64,000 nt of DNA, from the NCBI GenBank assembly GCA_033344895.1, contig JAWPMN010000001.1, forward strand, positions 124,001 through 188,000, in the 5' to 3' direction. The notes beneath the pieces are model-generated. The model made no database searches. It worked only from the letters and a program-made list of their open reading frames with translations, and was not told the DNA's origin. The position numbers were made by a program, and so were the translations under genes. The first letter of the stretch is position 1, and each line of letters opens with the position of its first letter. Source of the DNA: Alphaproteobacteria bacterium (GTDB taxonomy: Bacteria > Pseudomonadota > Alphaproteobacteria > UBA8366 > Aestuariispiraceae). Below are positions 1-8,237 of this stretch, in pieces.

Positions 1-527
1 TTGCGGTTATAGGCCAAGCTGGTCGTGCCGTAATCGTAGGGCACCGCCGACAGCGTGCCGCCGGTAACATTGCGCAGAACATCCTGCAGCGCCGTGATGA
101 CGTTCTTCAGGTTGGGAATGTTGTCTTCGTTCAGTTCCGTCGACAGTTCCAGATTGTGATATCGCACATAGTCGAAGACGCCGGACAAGTGGGCGATATT
201 GAATTCGCCCGGCTGGCTGGCCTTGACGCGGGAGATGTATTCGTCGGCACCGCCGAAGGTACCGTCGACGACCTCGATGCCGGTCTTCGCGGTATAGGCC
301 TTGAAGGCATGCTCGCGGAACGCCTCCGAGACGACACCGCCCCAGCCGTCGAAGCGGACCTGGTCCGGCTTCGCGGCCATCGCGTGGCGTGTCAGTTTCG
401 ATACCGGCAGGCCAGTCACGCCGGCCGTCACGGCCGCGGCGCCCAGCAGGCCCAGGAAGGTGCGGCGTTCCAGATCCCCGTTGCGGTACCGCTCCAGCAG
501 GCGTTCATAACGTTTCGTCGTATCCAT
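1..527 (-). CDS. Polyamine-type ABC transporter substrate-binding protein (3' part beyond window)
   Basis: Only the first 175 or so residues are inside the window; the reading frame is open to the left edge. It starts at ATG 527 with a hydrophilic stretch, then ERRTFLGLLGAAAV, a twin-arginine-like signal sequence, as often seen in alphaproteobacterial PotD/PotF-type proteins. The mature part (FDGWGGVVSEAF..., TGIEVVDGTFGGADEYI) looks like the first lobe of an extracellular solute-binding protein family 1 member. It lies directly downstream of two PotB/PotC-type permeases on the same strand, so it should be their periplasmic binding component. Substrate (putrescine, spermidine or a related amine) is inferred from the family and cannot be read from the sequence. 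Confidence 0.8.
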   Translation of the reverse strand, partial: MDTTKRYERLLERYRNGDLERRTFLGLLGAAAVTAGVTGLPVSKLTRHAMAAKPDQVRFDGWGGVVSEAFREHAFKAYTAKTGIEVVDGTFGGADEYISRVKASQPGEFNIAHLSGVFDYVRYHNLELSTELNEDNIPNLKNVITALQDVLRNVTGGTLSAVPYDYGTTSLAYNR

Positions 528-639
528 TGTGCTCAAAGCCTCCTCTGCTCCATGTCGATCGCGTGTTTCGCGTTACGGTCTGTCAGTGCCGCCGGCGGGC
601 GCGATCGGGCCCCGGACCGGCGTGTCTCGGTAGGCCAGT

Positions 640-1431
640 CTAGCCCCTTTGCTTTCGCCCGAGGCGGCGCGCAGCGGCGGCCCCCAGGAGCGGCAGGGCG
701 ACGGTGACGATGATCATCACGGTCCCCAGGGCGTTGATCTCCGGCGAAATTGAATTGCGCAGCATGGCGAAAATCTGCGTCGGCACCGTCTCCACCCCGC
801 CCGGCTTCCAGAACAGCGTTCCGGTGATGTCGTCAAAGGAAATGGTGAAGGCAAACAGTCCCCCCGCCAGCACAGCCGGCAGGATCAGCGGCAAGGTGAT
901 CTGGAAGAAGGTCTCGATCGGCCCGGCCCCGAGGCTCATCGCCGCCTCTTCATAGTCGCGCCGCACCGCGACCAGCCGTGCCTGCACGACCAGAATGACG
1001 AAGGGCAGCGTGAAAATGACATGGCCGGCCAGCAGCAGCGGGAAACTCTTCGGCACCCCCATGGCGCCCAGGAACAGCAGCAGCGCGACTGCCAGCACGA
1101 CTTCCGGCACCAGGATCGGCGCGATCAGCGCGGTGGCGATCAGCGTCTTGCCCGGGAAGTCGTAACGCACCATGGCCAGCGAGGCGAGGACGCCCAGGGT
1201 CGTCGAAATGACCGCGGTCAGCGCGCCCAGCAACAGCGAGGTCTGGAAAGCCCGGACGATGGCCTGGTTCTCCCACAACTCCACGAACCAGCGCAGGCTG
1301 AGCCCCTCCATCGGGAAGGAACCGAACTGGTTCGCATTGAACGACAGCAGGACAACGACGGCGACAGGCGCGAACATGAAGAGATAGATCAGCGCGGTGC
1401 CGAGACGGATCAGGTTCCAGCTGGTGAACAT
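640..1431 (-). CDS. ABC transporter permease, PotC-type (polyamine importer)
   Basis: A 263-residue inner-membrane permease with about six hydrophobic segments. The EAA cytoplasmic loop that docks on the ATPase is visible near residues 161-185 (EEAAMSLGAGPIETFFQITLP). I chose ATG 1431 over a longer in-frame option because it follows a GGGGAGAGG ribosome site and begins at the first hydrophobic helix (LIRLGTALIYLFMFAP). It starts 13 bp after the PotB-type permease stop and is followed by the binding protein, giving order permease-permease-binding protein. The ATPase subunit is not in the window and may lie past the left edge. Confidence 0.87.
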   Translation of the reverse strand: MFTSWNLIRLGTALIYLFMFAPVAVVVLLSFNANQFGSFPMEGLSLRWFVELWENQAIVRAFQTSLLLGALTAVISTTLGVLASLAMVRYDFPGKTLIATALIAPILVPEVVLAVALLLFLGAMGVPKSFPLLLAGHVIFTLPFVILVVQARLVAVRRDYEEAAMSLGAGPIETFFQITLPLILPAVLAGGLFAFTISFDDITGTLFWKPGGVETVPTQIFAMLRNSISPEINALGTVMIIVTVALPLLGAAAARRLGRKQRG

Positions 1432-1444
1432 GGTGCCTCTCCCC

Positions 1445-2320
1445 CTATCCGAAGCTCTTGGCGATCTGGCCCATGCCAGCGAAGCGGTTGTAGACCGCGA
1501 CGACACAGCCGAGCAGGATCAGCAGGACAAGCGACAGCGCCGAGCCAAGCGGCCAGTTCAACTGGGTGATGATCGCGTCGAAGACCAAATTGGCGAACAT
1601 CGCATCCGTCGGCCCACCCAGGACCAGCGGGGTGATGTAGGTGCCGGCGCCGAGCACGAAGCACAACAGCGAACCGGCGGCCAGCCCGGGCAGCGAAAGC
1701 GGCAAGGTGACCTCCCGGAACGCCTGCCAACCCGTGCAGCCGAGGGAGCGGGCCGCGTCGACGAGGTTCCGGTCGATGCCGTAGAGGCTGACATAGATGT
1801 TCAGGATCATGAAGGGCAGCAGGAAATGCACCAGCCCGACGATCACGGTCCATTGATTGTAGAGCATCTGTATCGGCTCGTCGGTCAGCCCGATCCAGAT
1901 CAGCGCCGCGTTCACGATCCCGCTGGAACCCAGAATATTTATCCAGGACATCGTGCGGATGATGTAGCTGATCCAGAACGGCAGCATCAGCAGCAACAGC
2001 AGGAATGCCTTGTGCTTGAACTGTGTCGTCGCGATGAAATAGGCGGGAATGTAACCGGCGATCGCGCAGATCACGGTCGTCGCGAAGGCGATCCAGATCG
2101 TGAACCCCATGATGTCGCGATAGAACGGGTCGGTCAGAACCTCGATCCAGTTGTCGAGATGGAAGCCGGCGATATCCGCGCCTGTCGCCGTGCGCAGCCA
2201 GAAGGAATAGACGACGATGAACGCGACCGGCACGACCAGCAGCAGAAAGATGGCACTGAGCGCCGGTGCCAGCAGCCGCCACGGCCGCCAGGCATTGTCC
2301 ATCGGATCGAGCGAAGCCAT
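1445..2320 (-). CDS. ABC transporter permease, PotB-type (polyamine importer)
   Basis: A 291-residue inner-membrane permease. ATG 2320 (MASLDPMDNAWRPW) is preferred over an upstream in-frame extension because a GGGGA ribosome site sits just before it and the first membrane helix (LLAPALSAIFLLLVVPVAFIVVY) follows at once. The EAA loop is near VDAARSLGCTGWQAFREVTLPLSLPG. It is the first gene of the leftward Pot-like operon and is divergent from a LysR regulator across 122 bp. PotB and PotC paralogues together form the heterodimeric channel in this family; the match to polyamine rather than opine or other permeases is a family-level inference. Confidence 0.87.
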   Translation of the reverse strand: MASLDPMDNAWRPWRLLAPALSAIFLLLVVPVAFIVVYSFWLRTATGADIAGFHLDNWIEVLTDPFYRDIMGFTIWIAFATTVICAIAGYIPAYFIATTQFKHKAFLLLLLMLPFWISYIIRTMSWINILGSSGIVNAALIWIGLTDEPIQMLYNQWTVIVGLVHFLLPFMILNIYVSLYGIDRNLVDAARSLGCTGWQAFREVTLPLSLPGLAAGSLLCFVLGAGTYITPLVLGGPTDAMFANLVFDAIITQLNWPLGSALSLVLLILLGCVVAVYNRFAGMGQIAKSFG

Positions 2321-2442
2321 CGAACCAGTCCCCTGTCCGTCGCCGGTCCTTGCCAGCGAACGCTTGTTGATTGCCGATAGGTTTCGGCAAGCCGATTCAT
2401 TTTTCAAATAGATAATGGAAATCCTGATCATAGTTTGAGAGA

Positions 2443-3417
2443 ATGATTGGGATGAGTGATCTCGGAACGGATGAAGGCGACCGGCTCGCCCGGCAACTGG
2501 ACTGGAACCTGCTGCGCACCTTCGTTGCAATCGTGCAGGAGGGCGGGATCACGCCTGCCGCCAACCGCCTGTTGCTGAAGCAGCCGACCGTCAGCAACGC
2601 CCTGAAACGGCTGGAGGATCGGATTGGCAAGCGGCTGATCGATCGGGGCCCGGGTCATTTCAGGATCACCGACGCCGGCGAAACGCTCTATCGTGAAGCC
2701 ATCGAGATCTATGGCTCGATTTCCCGCCTGACCATCGCCGTGCGGGACATCGAAGAGACCGTTCGGGGGCACATCGCCATCGGCATGGCCAGCCATGTGA
2801 TCTTCCCGCCCTTCGACGAAAGCCTTCGCGATTTCAGCGCGCGGCATTCCCAGGTCACCTATGACATAACCGTCGCGACCAGTGCGGAAGTAGTGGGATG
2901 GGTGCTGGAAAAACGAGCCAGCTTCGGTGTCTGCCTTGTCCACAAACGACACCCCAAGCTGGATTACTTCCATCTGTACAGGCAGCATTTCGGCTTCTTC
3001 TGCGGCCCGGATCACCGGTTTTTCGGGCGCACGGACCTCACCCTGGAGGATCTGACCGGCGAGCCCTCGGTTTCATTCAGCACCGACCAGTTGCACGATG
3101 CCCTGCGGCCGGTGGCCCTGCTGCGTGCCAGCATCGGCCTTGACGACACGATTCGTGCCATGTCCCCGCATCTGGAGGAAGTTCGCCGCCTGATCATCGC
3201 TGGGGTCGGCATCGGGCCGCTGCCGATCCATGTCGTGGAGCGCGACGTGCGGGACGGGCTGTTGTGGCAGTTGCCCCCCTATGAGAATCCGCCGGAAATC
3301 GATATCTTTCTGGCGACCAACCCGGCTTCGCGACTGAACCGGGCCGAGACACAGTTCATTGAGGACCTGACCCGGCGCGTGTCGGCCCTTCCCGAGGCAG
3401 CCCGACATTTTCCCTAG
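2443..3417 (+). CDS. LysR family transcriptional regulator
   Basis: A 324-residue regulator. The N-terminal winged helix-turn-helix is at about residues 20-79 (LDWNLLRTFVAIVQEGGITPAANRLLLKQPTVSNALKRLE), followed by an effector-binding periplasmic-protein-like domain with typical elements such as GHIAIGMASHVI and IIAGVGIGPLP. It is divergent from the Pot-like transporter operon, the usual LysR arrangement, so it most likely controls that transporter in response to its substrate. ATG 2443 is used; an in-frame ATG at 2452 is an equally possible start. The methyltransferase 27 bp downstream may be co-transcribed. Confidence 0.9.
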   Translation: MIGMSDLGTDEGDRLARQLDWNLLRTFVAIVQEGGITPAANRLLLKQPTVSNALKRLEDRIGKRLIDRGPGHFRITDAGETLYREAIEIYGSISRLTIAVRDIEETVRGHIAIGMASHVIFPPFDESLRDFSARHSQVTYDITVATSAEVVGWVLEKRASFGVCLVHKRHPKLDYFHLYRQHFGFFCGPDHRFFGRTDLTLEDLTGEPSVSFSTDQLHDALRPVALLRASIGLDDTIRAMSPHLEEVRRLIIAGVGIGPLPIHVVERDVRDGLLWQLPPYENPPEIDIFLATNPASRLNRAETQFIEDLTRRVSALPEAARHFP

Positions 3418-3444
3418 TCCGGCCCTCTTTCAAGGAGTTCGCCC

Positions 3445-4272
3445 ATGAATCCGGATGACGACCGCGACATCGATATCGATGAAACCCGTCGGTTTGGCCG
3501 GACGATCGATTTCGGCAGAACGGCAAAGGAATATGGGCGGCATCGGGCCGGTTTCCCTTCGGCCTTTTTCCAGGCCCTGGCGGATCGCGGGATATTGCGC
3601 CCCGGGATCCATGCCCTGGATATCGGCACAGGCACCGGAACGGTCGCCCGTGGTCTCGCCCTGGTCGGGGCCCATGTCGCCGCCATGGATCCGGCCGCGC
3701 ATCTGATCGATCAGGCCCGCACACTGGACGCGGAGGCCGGGGTCGATATCGCCTACACGATTGGCAGCGCCGAAAACCTGGACACCAAGGACGCAACGCT
3801 AGACATCGTCACGGCCGGTCAGTGCTGGCACTGGTTCGACAGGCCCCGGGCAGCGGCCGAATGCTTTCGCGTGATCAAGCCCGGTGGATATCTGGTCATC
3901 GCGCATTTCGACTGGATTCCGATCGAAGGCAATGTCGTCGCGGAGACCGAGGCCCTGATCCGGATGTACAATCCTGCCTGGACAATGCACGGCGGAACCG
4001 GCCTCTACCCGCGCTGGACCGTCGACATGACCCTGGCCGGATTTGAGGCGCTGGAGACATTCTCCTTCGATCAAAGCGTCCGCTACAGCCACGCAGACTG
4101 GCGAGGGCGCATTCAGGCCAGTGCCGGTATCCGGGCCAGTCTGGACGAAGATGCCTGCCGGAGGTTCGACGCGGACCTCGCCGGGGTGCTGACATCGCAG
4201 TTCCCGCATGATCCAATGGATGTGCCGCACCGCTGCTGGACCGTGATCGGGCGGAAACCGGATCAGACCTGA
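3445..4272 (+). CDS. Class I SAM-dependent methyltransferase
   Basis: A 275-residue protein with a Rossmann-like SAM-binding motif I at about residues 57-66 (ALDIGTGTGTVA), an acidic end of strand 2 (AAMDPAAH) and a motif at VTAGQCWHWFD, typical of methyltransferase domain 11 (UbiE/BioC-like) proteins. The substrate cannot be told. A good AAGGAG ribosome site precedes ATG 3445. It follows the LysR gene closely on the same strand and converges on the dipeptide ATPase gene, with a palindrome between them. Confidence 0.85.
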   Translation: MNPDDDRDIDIDETRRFGRTIDFGRTAKEYGRHRAGFPSAFFQALADRGILRPGIHALDIGTGTGTVARGLALVGAHVAAMDPAAHLIDQARTLDAEAGVDIAYTIGSAENLDTKDATLDIVTAGQCWHWFDRPRAAAECFRVIKPGGYLVIAHFDWIPIEGNVVAETEALIRMYNPAWTMHGGTGLYPRWTVDMTLAGFEALETFSFDQSVRYSHADWRGRIQASAGIRASLDEDACRRFDADLAGVLTSQFPHDPMDVPHRCWTVIGRKPDQT

Positions 4273-4279
4273 AAGAATA

Positions 4280-4307
4280 CGGCCCCGCGCCGGATAGCAC
4301 GGGGCCG
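4280..4307. terminator. Bidirectional GC-rich hairpin between convergent genes
   Basis: Perfect 8-bp arms CGGCCCCG (4280-4287) and CGGGGCCG (4300-4307) around a 12-nt loop lie in the 58-bp gap between the methyltransferase stop and the peptide ATPase stop. Only short A/T stretches flank it, so termination strength is uncertain. Confidence 0.5.
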
Positions 4308-4330
4308 CATATTCTCGACACTGAACGGGT

Positions 4331-5986
4331 TCAGGACCGGTCGGCATTCTCGCCGATATTGTCCACGCCCCGTTCGTCAACGACACGCGTCAACCAGTCC
4401 GGATCCATCTCCGGAACCGAGGACAGCAGCAGATCCGTGTACGGGTGATGCGGCGGGGTGAACATTTCGTTCTTCGGGCCCTGCTCCACGACCTGCCCCT
4501 GTTTCATCACGACAACTTCGTCAGCGATGGATCGAACCGTCGCCAGATCGTGGGTGATGAACATGTAGGCTAGGTTCAACTCCTTCTGCAGCCGGTCCAG
4601 CAGCTTCAGGATCCCTTCCGCCACCAGCTGGTCGAGGGCACTCGTGACCTCGTCGCAAATGATGAAGGTCGGGTTGGCCGCCAGCGCGCGCGCAATGCCG
4701 ATACGCTGTTTCTGCCCCCCTGAAAGTTCCGTCGGATATCGGTAATAGTATTTCGACGGCTCCAGTTCGATCATGTCCAGAAGGGAGTCGATACGGCTCT
4801 TCAACTCACCGCCCTTCAGACCACTGTAGAACTGTGCCGGACGACCGATGATATCGCAGATCCTGACCTTCGGATTCAACGCCGTGTCAGCCATCTGATA
4901 GATCATCTGGGCCTGGCGGAGCTGCTCCTTGCTGCGATCCTTGTAGCTCGCGGGCAATTCCTCGCCCTTGAACATGATCTTTCCCTTGGTCGGTGGCAGC
5001 AAACCGGTGATGCACCGGGCCGTCGTCGATTTGCCGGAACCGGACTCGCCGACGACCGCGACCGTCATCCCGGCATGGATGTCGAAGGACACGTCGTCCA
5101 GGACCTTCGTCTTGCCGTAGGCCGCATCGACATTCTGGACCGAGACCACCGGTGCGACGTCACCCGCCGGGCGGCTTTTCTGTTCCCGCTTGAAGCTGCG
5201 CACCGCCCAGAGGGACTTGGTATAGTCCTCCTTCGGGTTGGCCAGCATCGAACGCGTGTCGGATTCCTCGACCTCGTTGCCCTTCAGCAGCACCTTGATC
5301 GTATCCGCCATCTGCGCCACGACCGCGAGATCGTGGGTGATGTAGATCGCCGCGGTGTTGAACTGTTCAACGATATCGCGAATGGCCAGCAGGACCTCGA
5401 TCTGCGTCGTCACGTCGAGCGCGGTTGTCGGCTCGTCGAAGATGATCAGATCGGGACGGCAGGACATTGCCATGGCCGTCATGGCCCTCTGAAGCTGACC
5501 GCCGGACACCTGGTGCGGATACCGGAATCCGATTTCCTGAGGGTTGGGAAGACGCAGCCGCTCATACAGCTGCATCGCGTCTTCCTGGCTCTCCATCCGC
5601 TTCATGATGCGGTAGTGGGTCGGCGTTTCCGTGTGCTGGTCGATCAGCCGGTGCGCCGGGTTGAACGATGCGGCAGCCGACTGGGCGACATAGGCGATGC
5701 GCGAACCGCGCAGGGCCCGCCGATCCCGTTCCGGCGTCGTCGTCAGTTCCATGCCGTCGAATTCGACCGACCCGCCGGAAATCCGGCAGCCGTCCCGGGC
5801 AAACCCCATGGCGGCGAGCCCGATGGTGGATTTACCCGCCCCGGACTCCCCGATCAGGCCCATGACTTCACCGCGATGAAGGGTCAGGTCGACGCCGTGG
5901 ACAATCTCGATCCACTTGTCGTCCGAATACCCTTCGATTCGCAGATCCTTGATCTCCAGCAGGACCTCTTTCTTCTTCTCAGTCAT
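4331..5986 (-). CDS. Dipeptide/oligopeptide ABC transporter ATP-binding protein, two fused ATPase domains (DppD-DppF type)
   Basis: A 551-residue protein with two complete nucleotide-binding domains in tandem. The first Walker A is GESGAGKST (residues 46-54) with signature VSGGQLQRAMTAM and Walker B DLIIFDEPTTALD. The second has GESGSGKST, LSGGQKQRIGIARAL and FIICDEVTSALD. Dpp/Opp systems usually encode these as two genes; the fused form also occurs, as in YejF and GsiA. It powers uptake through the two permeases just upstream (1-bp gap) and is the last gene of the leftward operon binding protein-permease-permease-ATPase. Confidence 0.92.
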   Translation of the reverse strand: MTEKKKEVLLEIKDLRIEGYSDDKWIEIVHGVDLTLHRGEVMGLIGESGAGKSTIGLAAMGFARDGCRISGGSVEFDGMELTTTPERDRRALRGSRIAYVAQSAAASFNPAHRLIDQHTETPTHYRIMKRMESQEDAMQLYERLRLPNPQEIGFRYPHQVSGGQLQRAMTAMAMSCRPDLIIFDEPTTALDVTTQIEVLLAIRDIVEQFNTAAIYITHDLAVVAQMADTIKVLLKGNEVEESDTRSMLANPKEDYTKSLWAVRSFKREQKSRPAGDVAPVVSVQNVDAAYGKTKVLDDVSFDIHAGMTVAVVGESGSGKSTTARCITGLLPPTKGKIMFKGEELPASYKDRSKEQLRQAQMIYQMADTALNPKVRICDIIGRPAQFYSGLKGGELKSRIDSLLDMIELEPSKYYYRYPTELSGGQKQRIGIARALAANPTFIICDEVTSALDQLVAEGILKLLDRLQKELNLAYMFITHDLATVRSIADEVVVMKQGQVVEQGPKNEMFTPPHHPYTDLLLSSVPEMDPDWLTRVVDERGVDNIGENADRS

Positions 5987-5987
5987 A

Positions 5988-7061
5988 TCATTGCTCCTTC
6001 AGGCCGGACGACCGGTACAGCATCCAGTCGACGACGAAGTTCACGGCAACCGTCAGCAGGGCGATCGCCGCAGCCGGGATCAGCGGTGTGATCTCCCCGA
6101 ACGAGATGAGCGTCGCGTTCTCACGCACCATGGAACCCCAATCCGCCGTGGGCGGCTGGATGCCCAGCCCCAGGAAGGACAGGCCGGCGATCAGCAGGAA
6201 GACAAAGCAGAACTCCAGGCCGAATTCCGCGATCAGCGGCGCGGTTGAGTTCGGCAGGATCTCCTTTCGGATCAGGTACCACATGCCCTCGCCGCGCAGA
6301 CGTGCGGCCTCTATGTAATCCATCACCACGATGTTGCCCGCAACCGCCCGGGTGAGGCGGAAGACGCGCGGCGCATAGATGATGGCCACAACCAGGATCA
6401 ACAGATAGGTCGTGCTCATATAGGCGCTGAAGATCGACAGCATCAGCAGCGAGAAGATCAGCGATGGAATGGACATGATCACGTCAGCCAGGCGGCCCAT
6501 CGCCTGATCGAACCAGCCCCCCTTCGTCGCCGCCAACAGGCCGGCGATCGCCCCCAGCAGGAATGCCAGCAATGTCGCGGCCAGCGCCAGCCCCACCGTG
6601 TTCCGCGCGCCGTAAACGAGGCGGCTGAACAGGTCACGGCCAAGCTGATCCGCCCCCAGCAGCATGGTCTCGTCGGGCGGTGCGAAGGATTGTGAGATGA
6701 CCTCCGCCTCACCGAAGGGGGCAATGATCGGGGCAAAGACGCCCGCGATCGTATAGGTCATGATCACGAACAGGCCGAATGCCGCCGTCAGCGGTGCCTT
6801 GGCCAGTTCCTTCGCGGTCTCATACGGCGTGATGATCACCAGAAATTCCCGGAAGGCATAGGCCGTCCCGCCGGCAAGCGCGAGCGCCCCGGCGGCAAGC
6901 GTGATGTTCCAGAGCCAGGACTCCCCGCCGATAATCCCTACGATGAAGGATGCCAGCGTCAGGGAGAAAAGCAGCATGAAGACGCTTTTCTTGCCGTAGA
7001 AAGCTGCGAGACACGACGCACCGATCAACAGTGCATAATATCCGATTACGAAGTAGTTCAT
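5988..7061 (-). CDS. Dipeptide/oligopeptide ABC transporter permease, DppC type
   Basis: A 357-residue permease, longer than the usual 280-300 residues because it carries three extra N-terminal hydrophobic segments (YFVIGYYALLIGASCLAAF; VFMLLFSLTLASFIVGI; LAAGALALAGGTAYAF) before the DppC core. The core has the family motif GTDQLGRDLFSR-like LLGADQLGRDLFSRLVYGARNT, the EAA region (EAARLRGEGMWYLIRKEILPN) and a C-terminal LSFLGLGIQPPTADWGSMV. It pairs with the DppB-type permease 10 bp upstream. Confidence 0.9.
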   Translation of the reverse strand: MNYFVIGYYALLIGASCLAAFYGKKSVFMLLFSLTLASFIVGIIGGESWLWNITLAAGALALAGGTAYAFREFLVIITPYETAKELAKAPLTAAFGLFVIMTYTIAGVFAPIIAPFGEAEVISQSFAPPDETMLLGADQLGRDLFSRLVYGARNTVGLALAATLLAFLLGAIAGLLAATKGGWFDQAMGRLADVIMSIPSLIFSLLMLSIFSAYMSTTYLLILVVAIIYAPRVFRLTRAVAGNIVVMDYIEAARLRGEGMWYLIRKEILPNSTAPLIAEFGLEFCFVFLLIAGLSFLGLGIQPPTADWGSMVRENATLISFGEITPLIPAAAIALLTVAVNFVVDWMLYRSSGLKEQ

Positions 7062-7071
7062 CCTTCCCCCC

Positions 7072-8028
7072 TCACTTCCTGTGACGCAGACGCGGATTCG
7101 TCAGAATCGCGAGCACGTCGGCCGCCAGGTTCAGCAGGATGAACGTTGCGGCAAAAATCAGACAGCACGCCTGGACAATCGGGAAGTCGCGCTTGGTCAC
7201 ACTGTCGACCAGCAACTGACCGATGCCCGGATAGACGAACACGACCTCAACCAGCACCACCCCGGTGATCAGGTAGGCGAGGTTCAGCGCGATCACGTTG
7301 ATGATCGGGGCCCAGGCGTTGGGCAGGGCGTGTTTGACGATGACTTTCCAGGCCGGCATCCCCTTCACGCGGGCCATTTCAATATACGGACTGGCCAGCA
7401 GGTTGATGATTGCCGCCCGGGTCATGCGCATCATGTGCGCCGTGACAACCAGCACCATGGTCAATGCCGGCAGGAAGGTCCGGTGCAACAGATCCAGGAA
7501 TGTCATGTCGTTGCTGAGCTTCGCAATCGCCGGGAAGTACCCCGTCTTGACCGACAGATAGAGGATCAGGATGTAGCCCAGGAAGAATTCCGGAGAAGAA
7601 ATCGACGTCAGCGTCGCCACGTTTGCGACCCGGTCGAAGATCGAGTTGCGCAACAGCGCGACGGCGACCCCCAAGGCGATCGCAAGCGGTACTGCGATGA
7701 CCGCGGCGTAGCAGGCCAGGAACAGCGTATTCGCGAAGCGCGGTCCAATCGCCTCCCCGACCGGAGTGCCGGTTACGGCGGAATGACCGAAATCGCCCGT
7801 CAGCGCACCGCCGAGCCATTCGAAATACCGGATATACGCCGGATCTCCCAATCCCAGTCTTGCGCGCAATGCGGCAAGGTTCTCTGCGGTCGCCCCCTGG
7901 CCCAGAATGGCCTGTGCGACATCGCCCGGCAGCAATTCCACCATGCCGAAGATTATGATGGAGATTACTAGAAGCGTAAGCGCCCCCAACCCCAGGCGCT
8001 TGACGACAATGTCAAGTACATCACCCAT
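7072..8028 (-). CDS. Dipeptide/oligopeptide ABC transporter permease, DppB type
   Basis: A 318-residue inner-membrane permease of the DppB/OppB family. Markers are the N-terminal helix LTLLVISIIIFGMVELLPGDVA, the LRARLGLGDPAYIRYFEWLGGALTGDFG region typical of the family, the EAA loop around EMARVKGMPAWKVIVKHALPNA, and VVLVEVVFVYPGIGQLLVDSV. It lies 209 bp downstream of the binding-protein gene. That gap (8029-8237) holds a short CCGGCGCCGG palindrome followed by six Ts on the transcribed strand, which could reduce read-through so that more binding protein than permease is made. Confidence 0.92.
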   Translation of the reverse strand: MGDVLDIVVKRLGLGALTLLVISIIIFGMVELLPGDVAQAILGQGATAENLAALRARLGLGDPAYIRYFEWLGGALTGDFGHSAVTGTPVGEAIGPRFANTLFLACYAAVIAVPLAIALGVAVALLRNSIFDRVANVATLTSISSPEFFLGYILILYLSVKTGYFPAIAKLSNDMTFLDLLHRTFLPALTMVLVVTAHMMRMTRAAIINLLASPYIEMARVKGMPAWKVIVKHALPNAWAPIINVIALNLAYLITGVVLVEVVFVYPGIGQLLVDSVTKRDFPIVQACCLIFAATFILLNLAADVLAILTNPRLRHRK

Positions 8029-8237
8029 GACATACCCCCCTGTTGAATGCCTGTTTCAGGTCTGTCCCCCGGACGCGACATCACGCCGGATGTTCTTTTA
8101 GATCAGCCGTTCGCAAGGCATTCGTTTGGAAACCAAAAAACCGGCGCCGGATGCGACAGACCCGCCGGGCTTGTGCCCGACAGGTCCGCCGACGTTCCGG
8201 GACCGGCGAAAGCGTATCTGCCGACCGGGCAGACCAC

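Noticed and set aside
8029-8237. Full intrinsic terminator between the peptide binding protein and its permeases
   Set aside because: CCGGCGCCGG is a perfect palindrome with no loop; at most a weak attenuator before six Ts, and the downstream genes clearly belong to the same transporter.
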